Assembly: GCA_903943975.1 (NCBI GenBank)
Contig: CAJAQB010000001.1
Span: 1 to 64,000, forward strand
Length of the DNA: 64,000 bases
From: Synechococcus lacustris
GTDB taxonomy: Bacteria; Cyanobacteriota; Cyanobacteriia; PCC-6307; Cyanobiaceae
Direction: 5' to 3'
The position numbers were made by a program, and so were the translations under genes. The notes under the pieces are model-generated. The model saw only the letters and a list, made by a program, of their open reading frames with translations. It had not been told where the DNA came from and did no database searches. Below, piece by piece: positions 33,962 to 44,552 of the stretch. Position 1 is the stretch's first letter; each line of letters opens with the position of its first letter.

Positions 33962-34390
33962 TCAGTTAGGCACGCCGAGGATGATCGAGGAGGCCTTGAT
34001 CACCACCTCGGCAGTGCCGCCAGCGGCAAGGCCCAGCTCCTGGACAGCCCCAAGAGTAACGATCGCATGGATTGCAGTGCCATTGGCCAGGGCCAGGCTC
34101 ACCTCAGCATTTACAGCCCCAGGCGTAACAGATTGAATCGATGCCTTGATAATATTGCGGGCCGAGAGTTTGTAGCCCGAGCTATCAGTTAGCAACAAAA
34201 TAGAAGAAGCCTTAACTAGGGCCACCACCGGTTTGCCCACCAGGATACCGAGGCTTTCAGCGCTTTTGTTGGTAATGATTGCCACGAGGCTTTCGCCCCC
34301 CGCCAGGCTCAGATCCACCTCGCTGTTCACAGCCCCTGCTGTAATCCCTGTCACCGTGCCAATCAGGACGTTGCGAGCACTCACTTTCAT
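33962..34390 (-). CDS. Molybdenum-binding protein with two Mop domains
   Basis: A 142-residue protein consisting of two similar halves, each opening KxSARN (KVSARNVLIGTVTGITAGAV and KLSARNIIKASIQSVTPGAV), the molybdopterin-binding-like Mop/TOBE domain. Such di-Mop (ModG-like) proteins bind and store molybdate in the cytoplasm. It is last in the leftward molybdate block, 29 bp after modBC. It supplies molybdenum for the iron-molybdenum cofactor. Confidence 0.88.
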   Translation of the reverse strand: MKVSARNVLIGTVTGITAGAVNSEVDLSLAGGESLVAIITNKSAESLGILVGKPVVALVKASSILLLTDSSGYKLSARNIIKASIQSVTPGAVNAEVSLALANGTAIHAIVTLGAVQELGLAAGGTAEVVIKASSIILGVPN

Positions 34391-34419
34391 GCTGATCTGA
34401 AGCTGAATTGATCAATTTA

Positions 34420-36348
34420 TTATACAGCTGTTTCACACAACAGCAACAGCCGCGCCTCCGCCACCGATAACAACCAAGGCTGGGGATGCTCCCGCAGCTC
34501 AAGCCAGTCCTCACGGCGGATCTCCACTTGAATTGGCGAGGGATGCTGATTTTGATCAAGGTTGGCTTTCGGATTTTTACTCGGTTTAGCCGCTATTACA
34601 TACACACTTACTCGATGGGGGCCCTCACTGAACTTCTGCAGCTCACAGAGCCATTGGTTGGGCCCCAGCTGGCTGCCGGCGGCTGGGGCAGGGTTGAGCT
34701 TGAGGTGGTTAGCCCGGATACCCACTTGACTGAACTGCGACTTTGGGGGAAGTTCAACACTGATTTGCAACTGCCAATCCAGCGCCCATAGCTGGGTGGG
34801 ATCCGGCAAGCGCCGCAGCCTTGAAAAATTCTTACAGCCACTGAGGCGAGCCACGATCAATTGCTGGGGGTGATCAAACACCCCATGCTTAGGCCCATGG
34901 GCGAGCACCTGGCCGCGGTCAAGCACGATCAAGTCATCACAAAGCCGGTAAGCCTCCTCCAGGTCATGGGTCACCAGCATGGCAGGCACACCACAGTCCT
35001 TCAACAGATCAGCCATTTGCTGCTGGAGTTGGCGCCGTAGGTAGGTATCTTGGGCAGAAAAAGGCTCATCCAGCAGCAACATTTCAGGCTCAATCGCCAG
35101 GGCCCTGGCCAAGGCCACCCGTTGCTGCTGACCGCCTGAAAGCTGGCCTGGAAAGCGTTGGGCCATGGCCAAAAGCCCGACGCGGCTGAGTTGATCGGCC
35201 ACCCGCTGCCGCCGCTCACTGGCAGGCAAATGAGCGAGACCAAAGCCCACATTATCCAGCACACTAAGGTGCGGAAACAGGGCATAATGTTGAAATACCA
35301 AACCCATTCGCCGCTTTTGCAGTGGCACGTTCACCGCGCTCCTACTATCAAACAAAAGGCGCCCATTCAGTTCGATGCGTCCCCTGGAGGGTGCATCCAA
35401 TCCAGCAAGGCAGCGCAGCAATTGACTCTTACCTGCCCCGGAAGCGCCAAGAATGCCTAGGCGCCCAGAGCTAGTTTCAAAATCAAGCTGCAAGGGAAAA
35501 TCTGCCAACTGACGTTCAAGCGCCACACTCAAATGAAATGACTGCGCTTTTAAAACTGCTGGCTTAGGCGGCTCAGGGATCAGTGGTGGCTGGACCAGCT
35601 GGGCCTCAAGTTGCGGGGCTCTCGAGCCATGCTGGCGGGCAAATCTTTGACCATTGGCCCTGCGTTCCAGCCGTTGCATCAGCAGCAGGCTTATGCCATT
35701 GAGGGCCAACACAAACATCGTCCAGAACCAGGCCCTACTGGTATCACCAGCGTCAACAGCGGCAAAAATTGCCAGGGGAAGGGTTTGGGTTCTACCGGGA
35801 ATATTGCCAGCCAACATCAAGGTGGTGCCAAATTCCCCCAGGGCCCGGGCAAAGCTAAGGCTGATGCCGGCCACCAGCCCCGGCAAGGCCAATGGCAAGC
35901 TGATTTCACGCATCACCCGCCATTCAGAGGCACCAAGGCTGCGGGCCACCTGGGGCAATGAATCATCAATCTGATCCAGAGCTGCCAAGGCAGAGCGATA
36001 CATCAAGGGGAAAGCACACACGCTAGAACTAAGCACCGTGGCCTGCCAAGTAAAAACAATCTCGATGCCAATTTCATGCAAGGGGCCACCTATCGGGCCA
36101 TGGCGACCAAGCAATTGCAGCAAGATAAATCCCAGCACCGTGGGTGGCAGCACCAGGGGCGAAAGCAGCAGCAGATCAGCTGCAGTGCGTTTCGCCCCAT
36201 GCCAGAGCCGTACCTGCTGGGCGCTGTAGATACCAAGGGGAGCCACCAGCAGAACAGCCAGGCTGGCACTGCGCAGCGACAGCCAGAGGGGGGAGAGGTC
36301 AACGGTTGACAAGTAACTGATGAAGCTAGGGGCCCCCAAGGGAATCAC
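34420..36348 (-). CDS. modBC: Molybdate ABC transporter, fused permease and ATPase (ModBC)
   Basis: A 642-residue fusion. Residues 1-225 are the ModB permease with five or six membrane helices and the EAA-type loop ARSLGASEWRVMREISLPLA LPGL. From about 285 it is the ModC ATPase: GILGASGAGKSQLLRCLAGL (Walker A), LSGGQQQRVALARALAIEPE (signature) and MLLLDEPFSAQD (Walker B). A weaker C-terminal TOBE-like tail follows. Such fusions are known in cyanobacteria. Its start overlaps the modA stop by four bases. Acts in the plasma membrane with ModA. Confidence 0.93.
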   Translation of the reverse strand: MIPLGAPSFISYLSTVDLSPLWLSLRSASLAVLLVAPLGIYSAQQVRLWHGAKRTAADLLLLSPLVLPPTVLGFILLQLLGRHGPIGGPLHEIGIEIVFTWQATVLSSSVCAFPLMYRSALAALDQIDDSLPQVARSLGASEWRVMREISLPLALPGLVAGISLSFARALGEFGTTLMLAGNIPGRTQTLPLAIFAAVDAGDTSRAWFWTMFVLALNGISLLLMQRLERRANGQRFARQHGSRAPQLEAQLVQPPLIPEPPKPAVLKAQSFHLSVALERQLADFPLQLDFETSSGRLGILGASGAGKSQLLRCLAGLDAPSRGRIELNGRLLFDSRSAVNVPLQKRRMGLVFQHYALFPHLSVLDNVGFGLAHLPASERRQRVADQLSRVGLLAMAQRFPGQLSGGQQQRVALARALAIEPEMLLLDEPFSAQDTYLRRQLQQQMADLLKDCGVPAMLVTHDLEEAYRLCDDLIVLDRGQVLAHGPKHGVFDHPQQLIVARLSGCKNFSRLRRLPDPTQLWALDWQLQISVELPPKSQFSQVGIRANHLKLNPAPAAGSQLGPNQWLCELQKFSEGPHRVSVYVIAAKPSKNPKANLDQNQHPSPIQVEIRREDWLELREHPQPWLLSVAEARLLLLCETAV

Positions 36349-37169
36349 TTGGCGCCAGGAGTAACAGCACCACTAGAGAGGGGAATCAAGCCATAACGCT
36401 TGAACACCTGGCTCGCTTGGGGGGTGGTGAGCGACGACAGGTAGGCCTTAGCTTGCTGCGGTTGGCCACTGCTTTTAATCACAGCAGCGCTATAACGAAT
36501 CGGCAGGTGGCTTTTGGGCAGTGCAGCCGCAACAATACGCAGGTTAGCCACGTTCTGCACATCACTACGATAAACAAAGCCAGCATCCACATCGCCAGCA
36601 GCTATGGCATTAGCCACAGCTCTCACTGAACCCAAGGGCACCAACTTAGCTTGAACCGCATCGGTAAGCTTGTAAAAAGCCAGGGTCTGACGGGCATAAT
36701 CACCGGCGGGCACACTGCCATCACCGATTGCAATCCGGCGAATTGAATCAGCGGTGAGCCCCTGGATAGACAGGGAACTTAGGTTGCTTGATGTGGGAAC
36801 AACCAGCACAAGTTCATTGCCAAGGATATCGCGACGGCTACCGGGTAGCAGCAGCCCTGCCTTATCTAGGGCTTCCATCTGCTTTTCAGCGGCGCTAACA
36901 AATACATCAATGGGCGCCCCTTCCTGAATCTGCTTTTGCAACACACCAGAGGAAGCAAAATTGAAAGTGGGCGTCGGCAACTTTTGAGCCTTGGCAAAGC
37001 CAGGGGCCAGGGCCTGCAGCGGTTCAGTTAAACTCACTGCAGCCCCCACCAGCAAAGGGGCACCAGGGGCCGCCTGACTAGCGGCAAGGCCAAAACCAGA
37101 AACTGCAAGCAAGCCAAGAACGGTAAAACCGGCAACCAGCAGGGAACGACGACGAAGCATACTAAACAT
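36345..37169 (-). CDS. modA: Periplasmic molybdate-binding protein
   Basis: A type II binding protein with a signal peptide (LLVAGFTVLGLLAVSGFGLA), then LLVGAAVSLTEPLQALAPGF, FNFASSGVLQKQIQEGAPID VFVSA and AGDVDAGFVYRSDVQ, the standard ModA pattern; serines in AAVSLT and ASSG bind the oxyanion. The track starts at a TTG at 37187; ATG at 37169 or 37160 is more likely. First gene of the modA-modBC-mop unit. Upstream are an operator-like GTTCA palindrome and a perfect NtcA-type site, in line with nitrogen control. Confidence 0.92.
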   Translation of the reverse strand: MFSMLRRRSLLVAGFTVLGLLAVSGFGLAASQAAPGAPLLVGAAVSLTEPLQALAPGFAKAQKLPTPTFNFASSGVLQKQIQEGAPIDVFVSAAEKQMEALDKAGLLLPGSRRDILGNELVLVVPTSSNLSSLSIQGLTADSIRRIAIGDGSVPAGDYARQTLAFYKLTDAVQAKLVPLGSVRAVANAIAAGDVDAGFVYRSDVQNVANLRIVAAALPKSHLPIRYSAAVIKSSGQPQQAKAYLSSLTTPQASQVFKRYGLIPLSSGAVTPGAK

Positions 37170-37332
37170 CGCATCAAAGATGAACAAATAAGACTATAGG
37201 CCAACCAAAAGCAGCAAGAACAAGACCACTCAACCTTGCTTGCTTCAGCCAAGCAATGATGTCGCGCAAAACACAAGCTGCAATGATAAATCGAAGCAAT
37301 TTCGCGAAAAACCAGGTTCCTGACAGCTACAA

Positions 37333-37345
37333 GTTCAGAGTGAAC
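37333..37345 (-). promoter_or_regulatory. Palindromic nif operator candidate upstream of modA
   Basis: GTTCA-GAG-TGAAC, identical to the fdxH copy. It lies about 165 bp before the modA start. The TTGAGTGCAG companion is not present in recognisable form on either side. Confidence 0.55.
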
Positions 37346-37412
37346 AGAAAAAACAAACAATGAGGGGGCGACAAGCTAAAAATATAAACTGTAGGAAAAA
37401 TTTAGGGCAGGG

Positions 37413-37426
37413 GTACGGGTATTTAC
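37413..37426 (-). promoter_or_regulatory. NtcA-type site upstream of modA
   Basis: GTACGGGTATTTAC is a perfect GTA-N8-TAC, and the palindrome extends to GGGTA-N8-TACCC. TACAGT 19 bp farther on the minus strand could be the -10 box. A near copy, GGGGTACGGGTCTTT, occurs upstream of nifB at about 47467. Confidence 0.5.
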
Positions 37427-37445
37427 CCGTTAGCCTGAAGTCCGG

Positions 37446-37856
37446 CTATGCGTGCTGGCAGGATTCCAGGTTCCAATTATTGGCCGTAGCTAAATTGCCT
37501 GCAGGGCTTAAACCAATCCAGTCCTGCAAAAGCCCTGGATCAAAACCACAAACGCGGCGATTACCCACTACCATCAAGGGGCGACGGATCAGTAGCGGGT
37601 CTTCCAACATCAACTCGAGCGCCGCATCTGCATCAAGGGCAGCGGGATTAATCTCACCAGACTTAACTCTTGGCGCATTCATGTTGAAGCGCTCAGCAAC
37701 GGGCAAACCAGAGAAATACTTTGCCAACTCACTGGCCCGCCAGGGCTGGGTAAGTAAATCCTGCACATCAATGCGATGGCCAGACTCCCGCAGCAATCTC
37801 AACTGCTTACCAGCCGCGAGGCAGCCAAGCTTGGTGTAGAAGGTGATGTAGGCCAT
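37446..37856 (-). CDS. ArsC/Spx-like nitrogenase-associated protein
   Basis: A 136-residue thioredoxin-fold protein of the arsenate-reductase-like family seen in many nif clusters (sometimes called NifO-like or nitrogenase-associated protein). MAYITFYTKLGCLAAGKQLR has a single N-terminal cysteine with no CxxC, and LLIRRPLMVVGNRRVCGFDP matches the family's conserved L(I/L)RRP loop. ATG at 37856 is chosen because the track's longer start overlaps nifT. Last gene of the leftward nif run, 10 bp after nifT. Role probably regulatory or protective for nitrogenase; not established. Confidence 0.82.
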   Translation of the reverse strand: MAYITFYTKLGCLAAGKQLRLLRESGHRIDVQDLLTQPWRASELAKYFSGLPVAERFNMNAPRVKSGEINPAALDADAALELMLEDPLLIRRPLMVVGNRRVCGFDPGLLQDWIGLSPAGNLATANNWNLESCQHA

Positions 37857-37866
37857 AGGGGCAAAC

Positions 37867-38070
37867 TCAGAGGCGACGGGCTTCAACGGTGCAGGGAATT
37901 TTCAAGGAATCAAAACTGGTATCAAGCTGGAGTTCCCAACCATTAGCAAGGGTAATAATACTGTTTCCAGTATCATCAAGACGCTGCTCAGTGATTTCTT
38001 CCTCGAGATCCTTTTTGGCAATATAAGCCAAAAGCTGATCAGTCTGGCTGTTGCGAAGCATCACTTTCAT
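37867..38070 (-). CDS. nifT: NifT/FixU family protein
   Basis: A 67-residue beta-rich protein of the NifT family: MKVMLRNSQTDQLLAYIAKK DLEEEI followed by TLANGWELQLDT is the family pattern. Its function in nitrogen fixation is unclear and usually dispensable. Overlaps the nifZ stop by four bases (ATGA), as part of the nifV-Z-T group. Confidence 0.9.
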   Translation of the reverse strand: MKVMLRNSQTDQLLAYIAKKDLEEEITEQRLDDTGNSIITLANGWELQLDTSFDSLKIPCTVEARRL

Positions 38071-38366
38071 TTAGCAATCTCAGGGGTTTGGGCAGGAACA
38101 TAGGCTGGATCGTCACAGCTGATCAACTCCAGGCGGCGGCAGCCAACGATGCGACCGGTGGCCATAAAGTGGACGGCATAGATATAAGAAGTTTGCAGGA
38201 AAGTGCCAATGCTGATCACATAGCCAGTTTCCCCCTTCTTAGCCAGATTGGCGCCGATATCCACCCCGGGGAAGGTGCCATCATTGCGAATCATCTTGCG
38301 TAACTGCACCTTTTCACCAATTTCAAAAATCGGTGGGCCGTCTAGCTCCTGTTCATCGGAAATCAT
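38067..38366 (-). CDS. nifZ: NifZ, P-cluster maturation factor
   Basis: A 99-residue NifZ: FEIGEKVQLRKMIRNDGTFP GVDIGANLAKKGETGYVISI GTFLQ and YAVHF are typical. NifZ helps convert the P-cluster precursor in the NifDK protein. The start overlaps the nifV stop by one base and the stop overlaps nifT, so translation is probably coupled. Confidence 0.92.
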   Translation of the reverse strand: MISDEQELDGPPIFEIGEKVQLRKMIRNDGTFPGVDIGANLAKKGETGYVISIGTFLQTSYIYAVHFMATGRIVGCRRLELISCDDPAYVPAQTPEIAK

Positions 38367-39481
38367 CAGTGAACCTCCAAGGGAATCAAAGCCACTACTT
38401 CCTCAGGCAACAGGCCCCGACCAAGCGCCACCGCCTGGGCACGTACCCGTTGCAATAGGCCCGCCAACCTTTCAGTGGCCACCTCAATACCCTGGCTCTG
38501 CAACACCGCCGCCAAAGATTGGCGACCGGAATGTTTGCCCACCGCCAATTCATGGCGGCGACCAACTAAGGCGGGATCAAAGGATTGATAGGTGCGCACA
38601 TCGCGCAGAACACCGGCGCCATGGATGCCCGATTCATGCACAAAGGCATTTCGGCCCACCACCGGTTTCCAGGGGGGCAGTGGTGCCCCAGACCATTGGG
38701 CCACCAGGGCAGACACCTCAGCCAGCCCTTCGGTACGGATGCCGGTGGCTACGGCCAGAATCTGCTGGCTGGCTAAGGCCACCTCCTCCAGGGCCGCATT
38801 ACCGGCCCGTTCGCCAAGGCCATTCACCGTGGTATTCACGGCTAAGGCCCCAGCCCTAAGGCCTGCCAAGGCATTGGCGGTAGCCATGCCCAGGTCGTTG
38901 TGGGTATGCATCTCGATCGGCAAGCCGATCTTGAGCAGGTCAGTTACCCAGCTATAGGTGCTGAAGGGATCCAGGATGCCCACCGTATCGCAAAAGCGAA
39001 AACGATCAGCCCCCAATCCCTTCACCCAAGCGAGCAAGTCCTGCAGTTCCTGCCGATCCGCTCGCGAAGCATCCTCACCGCCCACACTGACACTCAGCCC
39101 ACTGTCAAGCGAGAACTTAACGGCATCGGCCAATTGTTGATGTAAGCGGCGGCGATCCCCGCCAAACTTGGCCTCCACCTGTACAGAAGACACAGGAAAG
39201 GAGATGTGCACTCGACGCAGGCCGCAGCGGATGCTGGCGGCCACGTCGTCAATGCGGGCCCGGTTCCAGCCGATCAGGGTGGGCCCCAGATCGGCGGCAA
39301 CCATGGCCTTAATCGCCTTGCATTCGTCCCCCCCCATGGCGGGGATACCAACTTCCAGCTCTGGCACACCGAGGGCAGCCAGCTGCCGGGCAATGGCAAG
39401 CTTTCGATCGGCGCGAAAGGCCACGCCGGCCGCTTGCTCGCCATCGCGCAGCGTTGTGTCGTTGATCAAGACGGAGGCCAT
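38366..39481 (-). CDS. nifV: Homocitrate synthase
   Basis: Condenses acetyl-CoA and 2-oxoglutarate to homocitrate, the organic ligand of the iron-molybdenum cofactor. [20 protein letters not shown] (active-site DTTLRDGEQ), [26 protein letters not shown] and [16 protein letters not shown] are the DRE-TIM synthase motifs. ATG at 39481 (371 residues) is preferred over the GTG at 39490, which lies in the nifK stop. It follows nifK closely, so it is likely read through from nifHDK. Confidence 0.95.
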   Translation of the reverse strand: MASVLINDTTLRDGEQAAGVAFRADRKLAIARQLAALGVPELEVGIPAMGGDECKAIKAMVAADLGPTLIGWNRARIDDVAASIRCGLRRVHISFPVSSVQVEAKFGGDRRRLHQQLADAVKFSLDSGLSVSVGGEDASRADRQELQDLLAWVKGLGADRFRFCDTVGILDPFSTYSWVTDLLKIGLPIEMHTHNDLGMATANALAGLRAGALAVNTTVNGLGERAGNAALEEVALASQQILAVATGIRTEGLAEVSALVAQWSGAPLPPWKPVVGRNAFVHESGIHGAGVLRDVRTYQSFDPALVGRRHELAVGKHSGRQSLAAVLQSQGIEVATERLAGLLQRVRAQAVALGRGLLPEEVVALIPLEVH

Positions 39482-39489
39482 GGCAACCA

Positions 39490-41028
39490 CTAGCGGATCA
39501 GGTCGTAGGAGATATCGGTCTTGGCAGGAATGATCGTGTTGCGATCTAGCTCATCCAGGATCGTGTTAACAATCCAGTTGAGAAGATTGATCGTGCCCTC
39601 GTAGCCGAAGATCGAGTAGCGGTGCAGGTGATGGCGATCGAAAATCGGGTAGCCAATCCGCACGAAGGGAACCTTCGTGTCGCGCCACAGATACTTGCCG
39701 TAGGAGTTACCGATCAGCAGATCCACCGGCTCAGTGAAGAGCAGTGAACGCATGTGCCAGAGGTCCTTACCACCCCAGATTGTTGCCGAAGCACCAGAGG
39801 GGCTGGTGTCGAGCAGGGCGCGCAGTTCCGTTTCAAAGTCAGCGTTGCTGTTGGAAACAACGATGTGTACCGGTTCAGCACCCACCTCCAGCAGGAACTG
39901 CACCAGACCGATCACCAGGTCGGGGTCGCCATAGAGGGCCACCCGTTTGCCGTGGAGCCACGCCTGGGAGTCGGTGAGGGCATCAACGGCACGGCCGCGT
40001 TCGATTTCCAATTCCTTGGGAATCGGCTTACCGCTAAGGGCGGAAAGCTTCATCAGGAATTCATCGGTGCCGCGGATGCCCACGGGACGCACCACCTGGT
40101 TGGGCTGCTCCCAGCTGTCTAGCAGCTTGCGGGTACGCACGGTGCTATAGGCCTGCATGCAAATGGTGGCCTCGGCATTGATCGCGTCAGCAGCATCCTC
40201 AAGGGGAGTACCACCGGGATACATCTGATAGGTGCCGGTGTTGGGCGAATCCAACACATCGGAGTTATCAGCCAGCAGGTTGATGTTTACATCCATCAAC
40301 TTAGCGATGCGCTTCACCTCGCGGATGTTACCCACATAGGTTTCAAAGCCGGGGATGATATTGATGCGGCCGTTACGCCAAGAGCCCGTGGGCTTCTCAG
40401 GATTAAGGGTGGTAAGGATATTCTTGAGCATTTCGTCGTAGCCCGTGATGTGGGAGCCAACGAAACTGGGGGTATGGGCGTAGGGAACGGGGAAATCAGC
40501 GGGAACAGAGTTCTCGTGCTTTGCGTTGGTAATGAAAGCGTGAAGGTCATCACCGATCACCTCTGCCATGCAGGTGGTGGAGACGGCAATCATTTTTGGC
40601 TTGTAAAGGTTGTAGCAGTTAGCTAAACCCTCGATCATGTTGGATTGACCTCCAAAAACAGCCGCGTCTTCAGTCATCGATGAGGAGACCGCCGAGAAGG
40701 GCTCCTTAAAGTGACGGGTGAAGTGGGAACGGAAGTAGGCAACACAACCCTGGGAGCCATGCACGAAGGGAAGGGTTCCCTCAAAGCCGGAGGCGGCCAG
40801 GATGGCGCCCAGCGGTTGGCAAGCCTTGGCGGGATTGACCGTGAGGGCTTCACGGGCAAAGTTCTTCTCGCGGTACTCCCATCCCTTTGTCCAATCGGCT
40901 ACGCGCTCAATTTCCTCGGGGGGATGGCAGCCTTCAAACTGCTTCTTTTCTTCAAAGAGCTGTTGGTATTCCGGTTGGTGGAACAGCTCAACGTGGTCTT
41001 TGATGTTCTCAATGTCATTCTGGGCCAT
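39490..41028 (-). CDS. nifK: Nitrogenase MoFe protein beta chain
   Basis: A 512-residue Nif[35 protein letters not shown] holds two P-cluster cysteines, and [19 protein letters not shown] a third. [18 protein letters not shown] and the C-terminal domain with [17 protein letters not shown] are standard. With NifD it forms the alpha2-beta2 dinitrogenase that reduces N2. Lies 42 bp after nifD. Confidence 0.97.
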   Translation of the reverse strand: MAQNDIENIKDHVELFHQPEYQQLFEEKKQFEGCHPPEEIERVADWTKGWEYREKNFAREALTVNPAKACQPLGAILAASGFEGTLPFVHGSQGCVAYFRSHFTRHFKEPFSAVSSSMTEDAAVFGGQSNMIEGLANCYNLYKPKMIAVSTTCMAEVIGDDLHAFITNAKHENSVPADFPVPYAHTPSFVGSHITGYDEMLKNILTTLNPEKPTGSWRNGRINIIPGFETYVGNIREVKRIAKLMDVNINLLADNSDVLDSPNTGTYQMYPGGTPLEDAADAINAEATICMQAYSTVRTRKLLDSWEQPNQVVRPVGIRGTDEFLMKLSALSGKPIPKELEIERGRAVDALTDSQAWLHGKRVALYGDPDLVIGLVQFLLEVGAEPVHIVVSNSNADFETELRALLDTSPSGASATIWGGKDLWHMRSLLFTEPVDLLIGNSYGKYLWRDTKVPFVRIGYPIFDRHHLHRYSIFGYEGTINLLNWIVNTILDELDRNTIIPAKTDISYDLIR

Positions 41029-41070
41029 GGTACTAGGGGAGAGGAGTGGTGTTTAAAGAAGGCAAATAAA

Positions 41071-42528
41071 TCACCAGGGGGTGGGGATTAGATTCCAGGT
41101 GGGGCTATTGAGGGCAAGGTCCATGTCACGGGCAAAGATGGCAAAGCCGTCGTAACCGTGGTAGGGGCCGGAATAATCCCAGGAGTGCATCTGACGGAAT
41201 GGAAGTGCCATCTTCTGGAACACATACTTCTCTTTGATGCCAGAGGCCACCAAGTCAGGATTCAGCTCTTTAACAAAGTGTTCAAACTCACTGGCGCTCA
41301 CATCGTCATAGATGAGGGTGCCGTTTTCGATGTAGTGGGTGGTGCGCTTGTAATCATCGTTGTGGCCAAACTCATAGCCAGTGGCCACCAGTTCCATGCC
41401 GAGGTCTTGGAAAGCAGGCACCACGTGCCTGGGCCGCAGGCCACCCACCATCAGCGCCACAGTCTTACCCTGGAGGCGAGGACGGAACTTGTCAAGGATA
41501 CCCTTAATCTGGGCCTCGTACTTGGCAATAACTTCTTCAGCCTTTTCTTGAATTGTGGAATCAAAGCGTGCGGCGATGGTACGCAGGGATTCAGCAATCT
41601 GGGTGGGACCAAAGAAGTTGTATTCCAGCCAGGGAATCTCGTAGGTCTCTTCCATGTGGCGGGCAATGTAGTTCATCGACCGGTAGCAGTGAACGAGGTT
41701 GAGTTTCACCTTAGGGGTGAGAAACATTTCGTTCAGGGTGCCATCACCTGACCACTGGGAAACCACCCGCAGGCCGATTTCTTCCAGCAGAATCCGGCTA
41801 GACCAGGCATCACCACCGATGTTGTAGTCACCAATGATTGCCACGTCATAGGGGCCGACCTCATGGCCCTGCTCCTTGGCCACCTTTTCTGCATTCGGGA
41901 AAACCCAGTCGCGGATGGTGTCGTTGGCGATGTGGTGACCCAGGGATTGGGAAACACCACGGAAGCCCTCACAACGGACCGGAACGATCGTTTTGCCGGT
42001 CTCTTTGGCAGCCTTACGGGCGACGGCCTCAATGTCGTCACCAATCAGTCCAATCGGACACTCAGATTGGATCGACTGACCCCGGTTAAGGGGGAAGAGT
42101 TCTTCAACTTCGTCGATCAACTTGGCAAGCTTCTTGTCACCACCGAACACAACATCACGCTCCTGGAAGTCGGAGGTGAATTGCATTGTGCCGAAGCTAT
42201 CCACACCGGTGGTACCGATGTAGTAGTTACGACGACCAGACCATGAATAATAGCCACAACCTACCGGACCATGGCTAATATGCACCATATCCTTGATGGG
42301 ACCCCAAACCACACCCTTGGAGCCGGCGTAGGCGCAGCCGCGGGTGGTCATGGAACCAGGCACAGACTTGACGTTGGATTTCACCCCACAGTCAGCCTTG
42401 GCATGGTCATAGACATTGAGGTGCTTGGCACGCTTTTTCTTAGCCTTCTCGGGATAGGGCTCGAGCACTTCCTCGATTAGGGCATTAACATCAACCGGCA
42501 CGGTTGGACGGGGTTCGGTAAAAGTCAT
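41071..42528 (-). CDS. nifD: Nitrogenase MoFe protein alpha chain
   Basis: A 485-residue NifD from the ATG at 42528 (MTFTEPRPT); the ORF's 17 extra codons upstream are intergenic. P-cluster cysteines lie in [40 protein letters not shown] and [15 protein letters not shown]. The cofactor ligands are the cysteine in [19 protein letters not shown] and histidine in [17 protein letters not shown]. All are intact. Second gene of nifHDK. Confidence 0.97.
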   Translation of the reverse strand: MTFTEPRPTVPVDVNALIEEVLEPYPEKAKKKRAKHLNVYDHAKADCGVKSNVKSVPGSMTTRGCAYAGSKGVVWGPIKDMVHISHGPVGCGYYSWSGRRNYYIGTTGVDSFGTMQFTSDFQERDVVFGGDKKLAKLIDEVEELFPLNRGQSIQSECPIGLIGDDIEAVARKAAKETGKTIVPVRCEGFRGVSQSLGHHIANDTIRDWVFPNAEKVAKEQGHEVGPYDVAIIGDYNIGGDAWSSRILLEEIGLRVVSQWSGDGTLNEMFLTPKVKLNLVHCYRSMNYIARHMEETYEIPWLEYNFFGPTQIAESLRTIAARFDSTIQEKAEEVIAKYEAQIKGILDKFRPRLQGKTVALMVGGLRPRHVVPAFQDLGMELVATGYEFGHNDDYKRTTHYIENGTLIYDDVSASEFEHFVKELNPDLVASGIKEKYVFQKMALPFRQMHSWDYSGPYHGYDGFAIFARDMDLALNSPTWNLIPTPW

Positions 42529-42606
42529 GGTGAGGAATGATTGGAGAGAAGGGCTTACCCGGCAGCCTGGTAAGCCCAAGGAAAATGGCGTTAATCGCCA
42601 CTAAAC

Positions 42607-43536
<930 letters not shown>

Positions 43537-43588
43537 TCAGGCCCTCAGTAGCAACTGAGGAAGGGAAAGAAGCTGGGATGAACCTGCA

Positions 43589-43616
43589 GCTGCCCGTCCG
43601 GAGGAGAACGGGCTGC
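43589..43616 (-). promoter_or_regulatory. Hairpin in the nifH leader
   Basis: GCCCGT/ACGGGC (43592-43597 with 43608-43613), extended by two more pairs beyond a T-T mismatch. It lies about 90 bp before nifH, between nifU and nifH. Leader hairpins that end processed nifH transcripts are described in other cyanobacteria, so mRNA stabilisation is a reasonable guess; no T-run argues against a terminator. Confidence 0.45.
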
Positions 43617-43648
43617 CGATAATTGGTGGAAATAATTAGTCATGGTTC

Positions 43649-44494
43649 TTAAGGCACCTGTACAACACGGATACTGGATTCGAGCCGCTCCCTCAGCCTG
43701 GCCTCAACGGCATAGCGAAGGGTGTCTGCACTGGAACTGCATGTGCTGCAATTTCCACGTAATTGCACATGTAGTTCGTCACCAACTAAACCGCAAACCT
43801 GAATGTCACCGCCATCCGCCTTCAGGTAGGGGCGAATGTCTTGCTCGATAACTGCATCAATCTGCTGGAGGCGCACCACCAGGGGGGCCTGGGGTGGTGC
43901 ATCGGCAGCTGGGTTTGATTCAGAGACAATCGCATCGATTGTGTGCAGGCAACTGCCACAACCGCCACCGGCCTTGATGTACTGGGTAACTTGCTCGGTG
44001 GTACGCAGTCCATTCTCGGCAATTACCCGGCGAATGCGGGAGTCACTGATACCAAAACACTGGCATATCAGCACACCCTCATCATCGTGATGATCCTCCC
44101 TGGTAATCCCTCGGTAGTTGTAAATGGCGGCCTCAAGCGCCTCTTGCCCCATCACTGAGCAGTGAATCTTTGCCTCGGGCAAACCGCCCAGAAAATCAGC
44201 GATCTCGGCATTGGTAACCAGTAGGGCTTCGTCTAGCTTTAGGCCCTTAACCAGCTCAGTTAGCGCTGAAGAAGAAGCAATCGCACTGGTGCAACCGAAG
44301 GTTTGGAAACGGGCATCCAGAATGCGATCGGCCTCCACATCGATTTTCAGGTGCAAGCGCAAGGCATCACCACAGGCGATGCTGCCCACTTCCCCCACCG
44401 CCAGGGCCGTGGTGGGATCGGAGCTGGACTCAAAACTGCCCTGGTTGAGCGGGTTATGGAAAAGCTCTAGGACCTTCTCGGAATAGTTCCACAT
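43649..44494 (-). CDS. nifU: NifU, Fe-S cluster scaffold
   Basis: A 281-residue three-domain NifU. Residues 1-125 are the IscU-like scaffold (VGSIACGDALRLHL, FQTFGCTSAIASSSALTELV, KIHCSVMGQEALEAAI), the middle is the [2Fe-2S] Bfd-like domain (ICQCFGISDSRIRRVI and GCGSCLHTI), and the end is the Nfu-like domain with GNCSTCSSS. It accepts sulfur from NifS and builds clusters for NifH and NifB. Located between nifS and nifH, same strand. Confidence 0.96.
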   Translation of the reverse strand: MWNYSEKVLELFHNPLNQGSFESSSDPTTALAVGEVGSIACGDALRLHLKIDVEADRILDARFQTFGCTSAIASSSALTELVKGLKLDEALLVTNAEIADFLGGLPEAKIHCSVMGQEALEAAIYNYRGITREDHHDDEGVLICQCFGISDSRIRRVIAENGLRTTEQVTQYIKAGGGCGSCLHTIDAIVSESNPAADAPPQAPLVVRLQQIDAVIEQDIRPYLKADGGDIQVCGLVGDELHVQLRGNCSTCSSSADTLRYAVEARLRERLESSIRVVQVP

Positions 44495-44552
44495 GGTGCT
44501 GATGGCGAAGGGGTGAAGGGAAGAAAAATTGAGGGGAAATGCTGAGTAGGAA

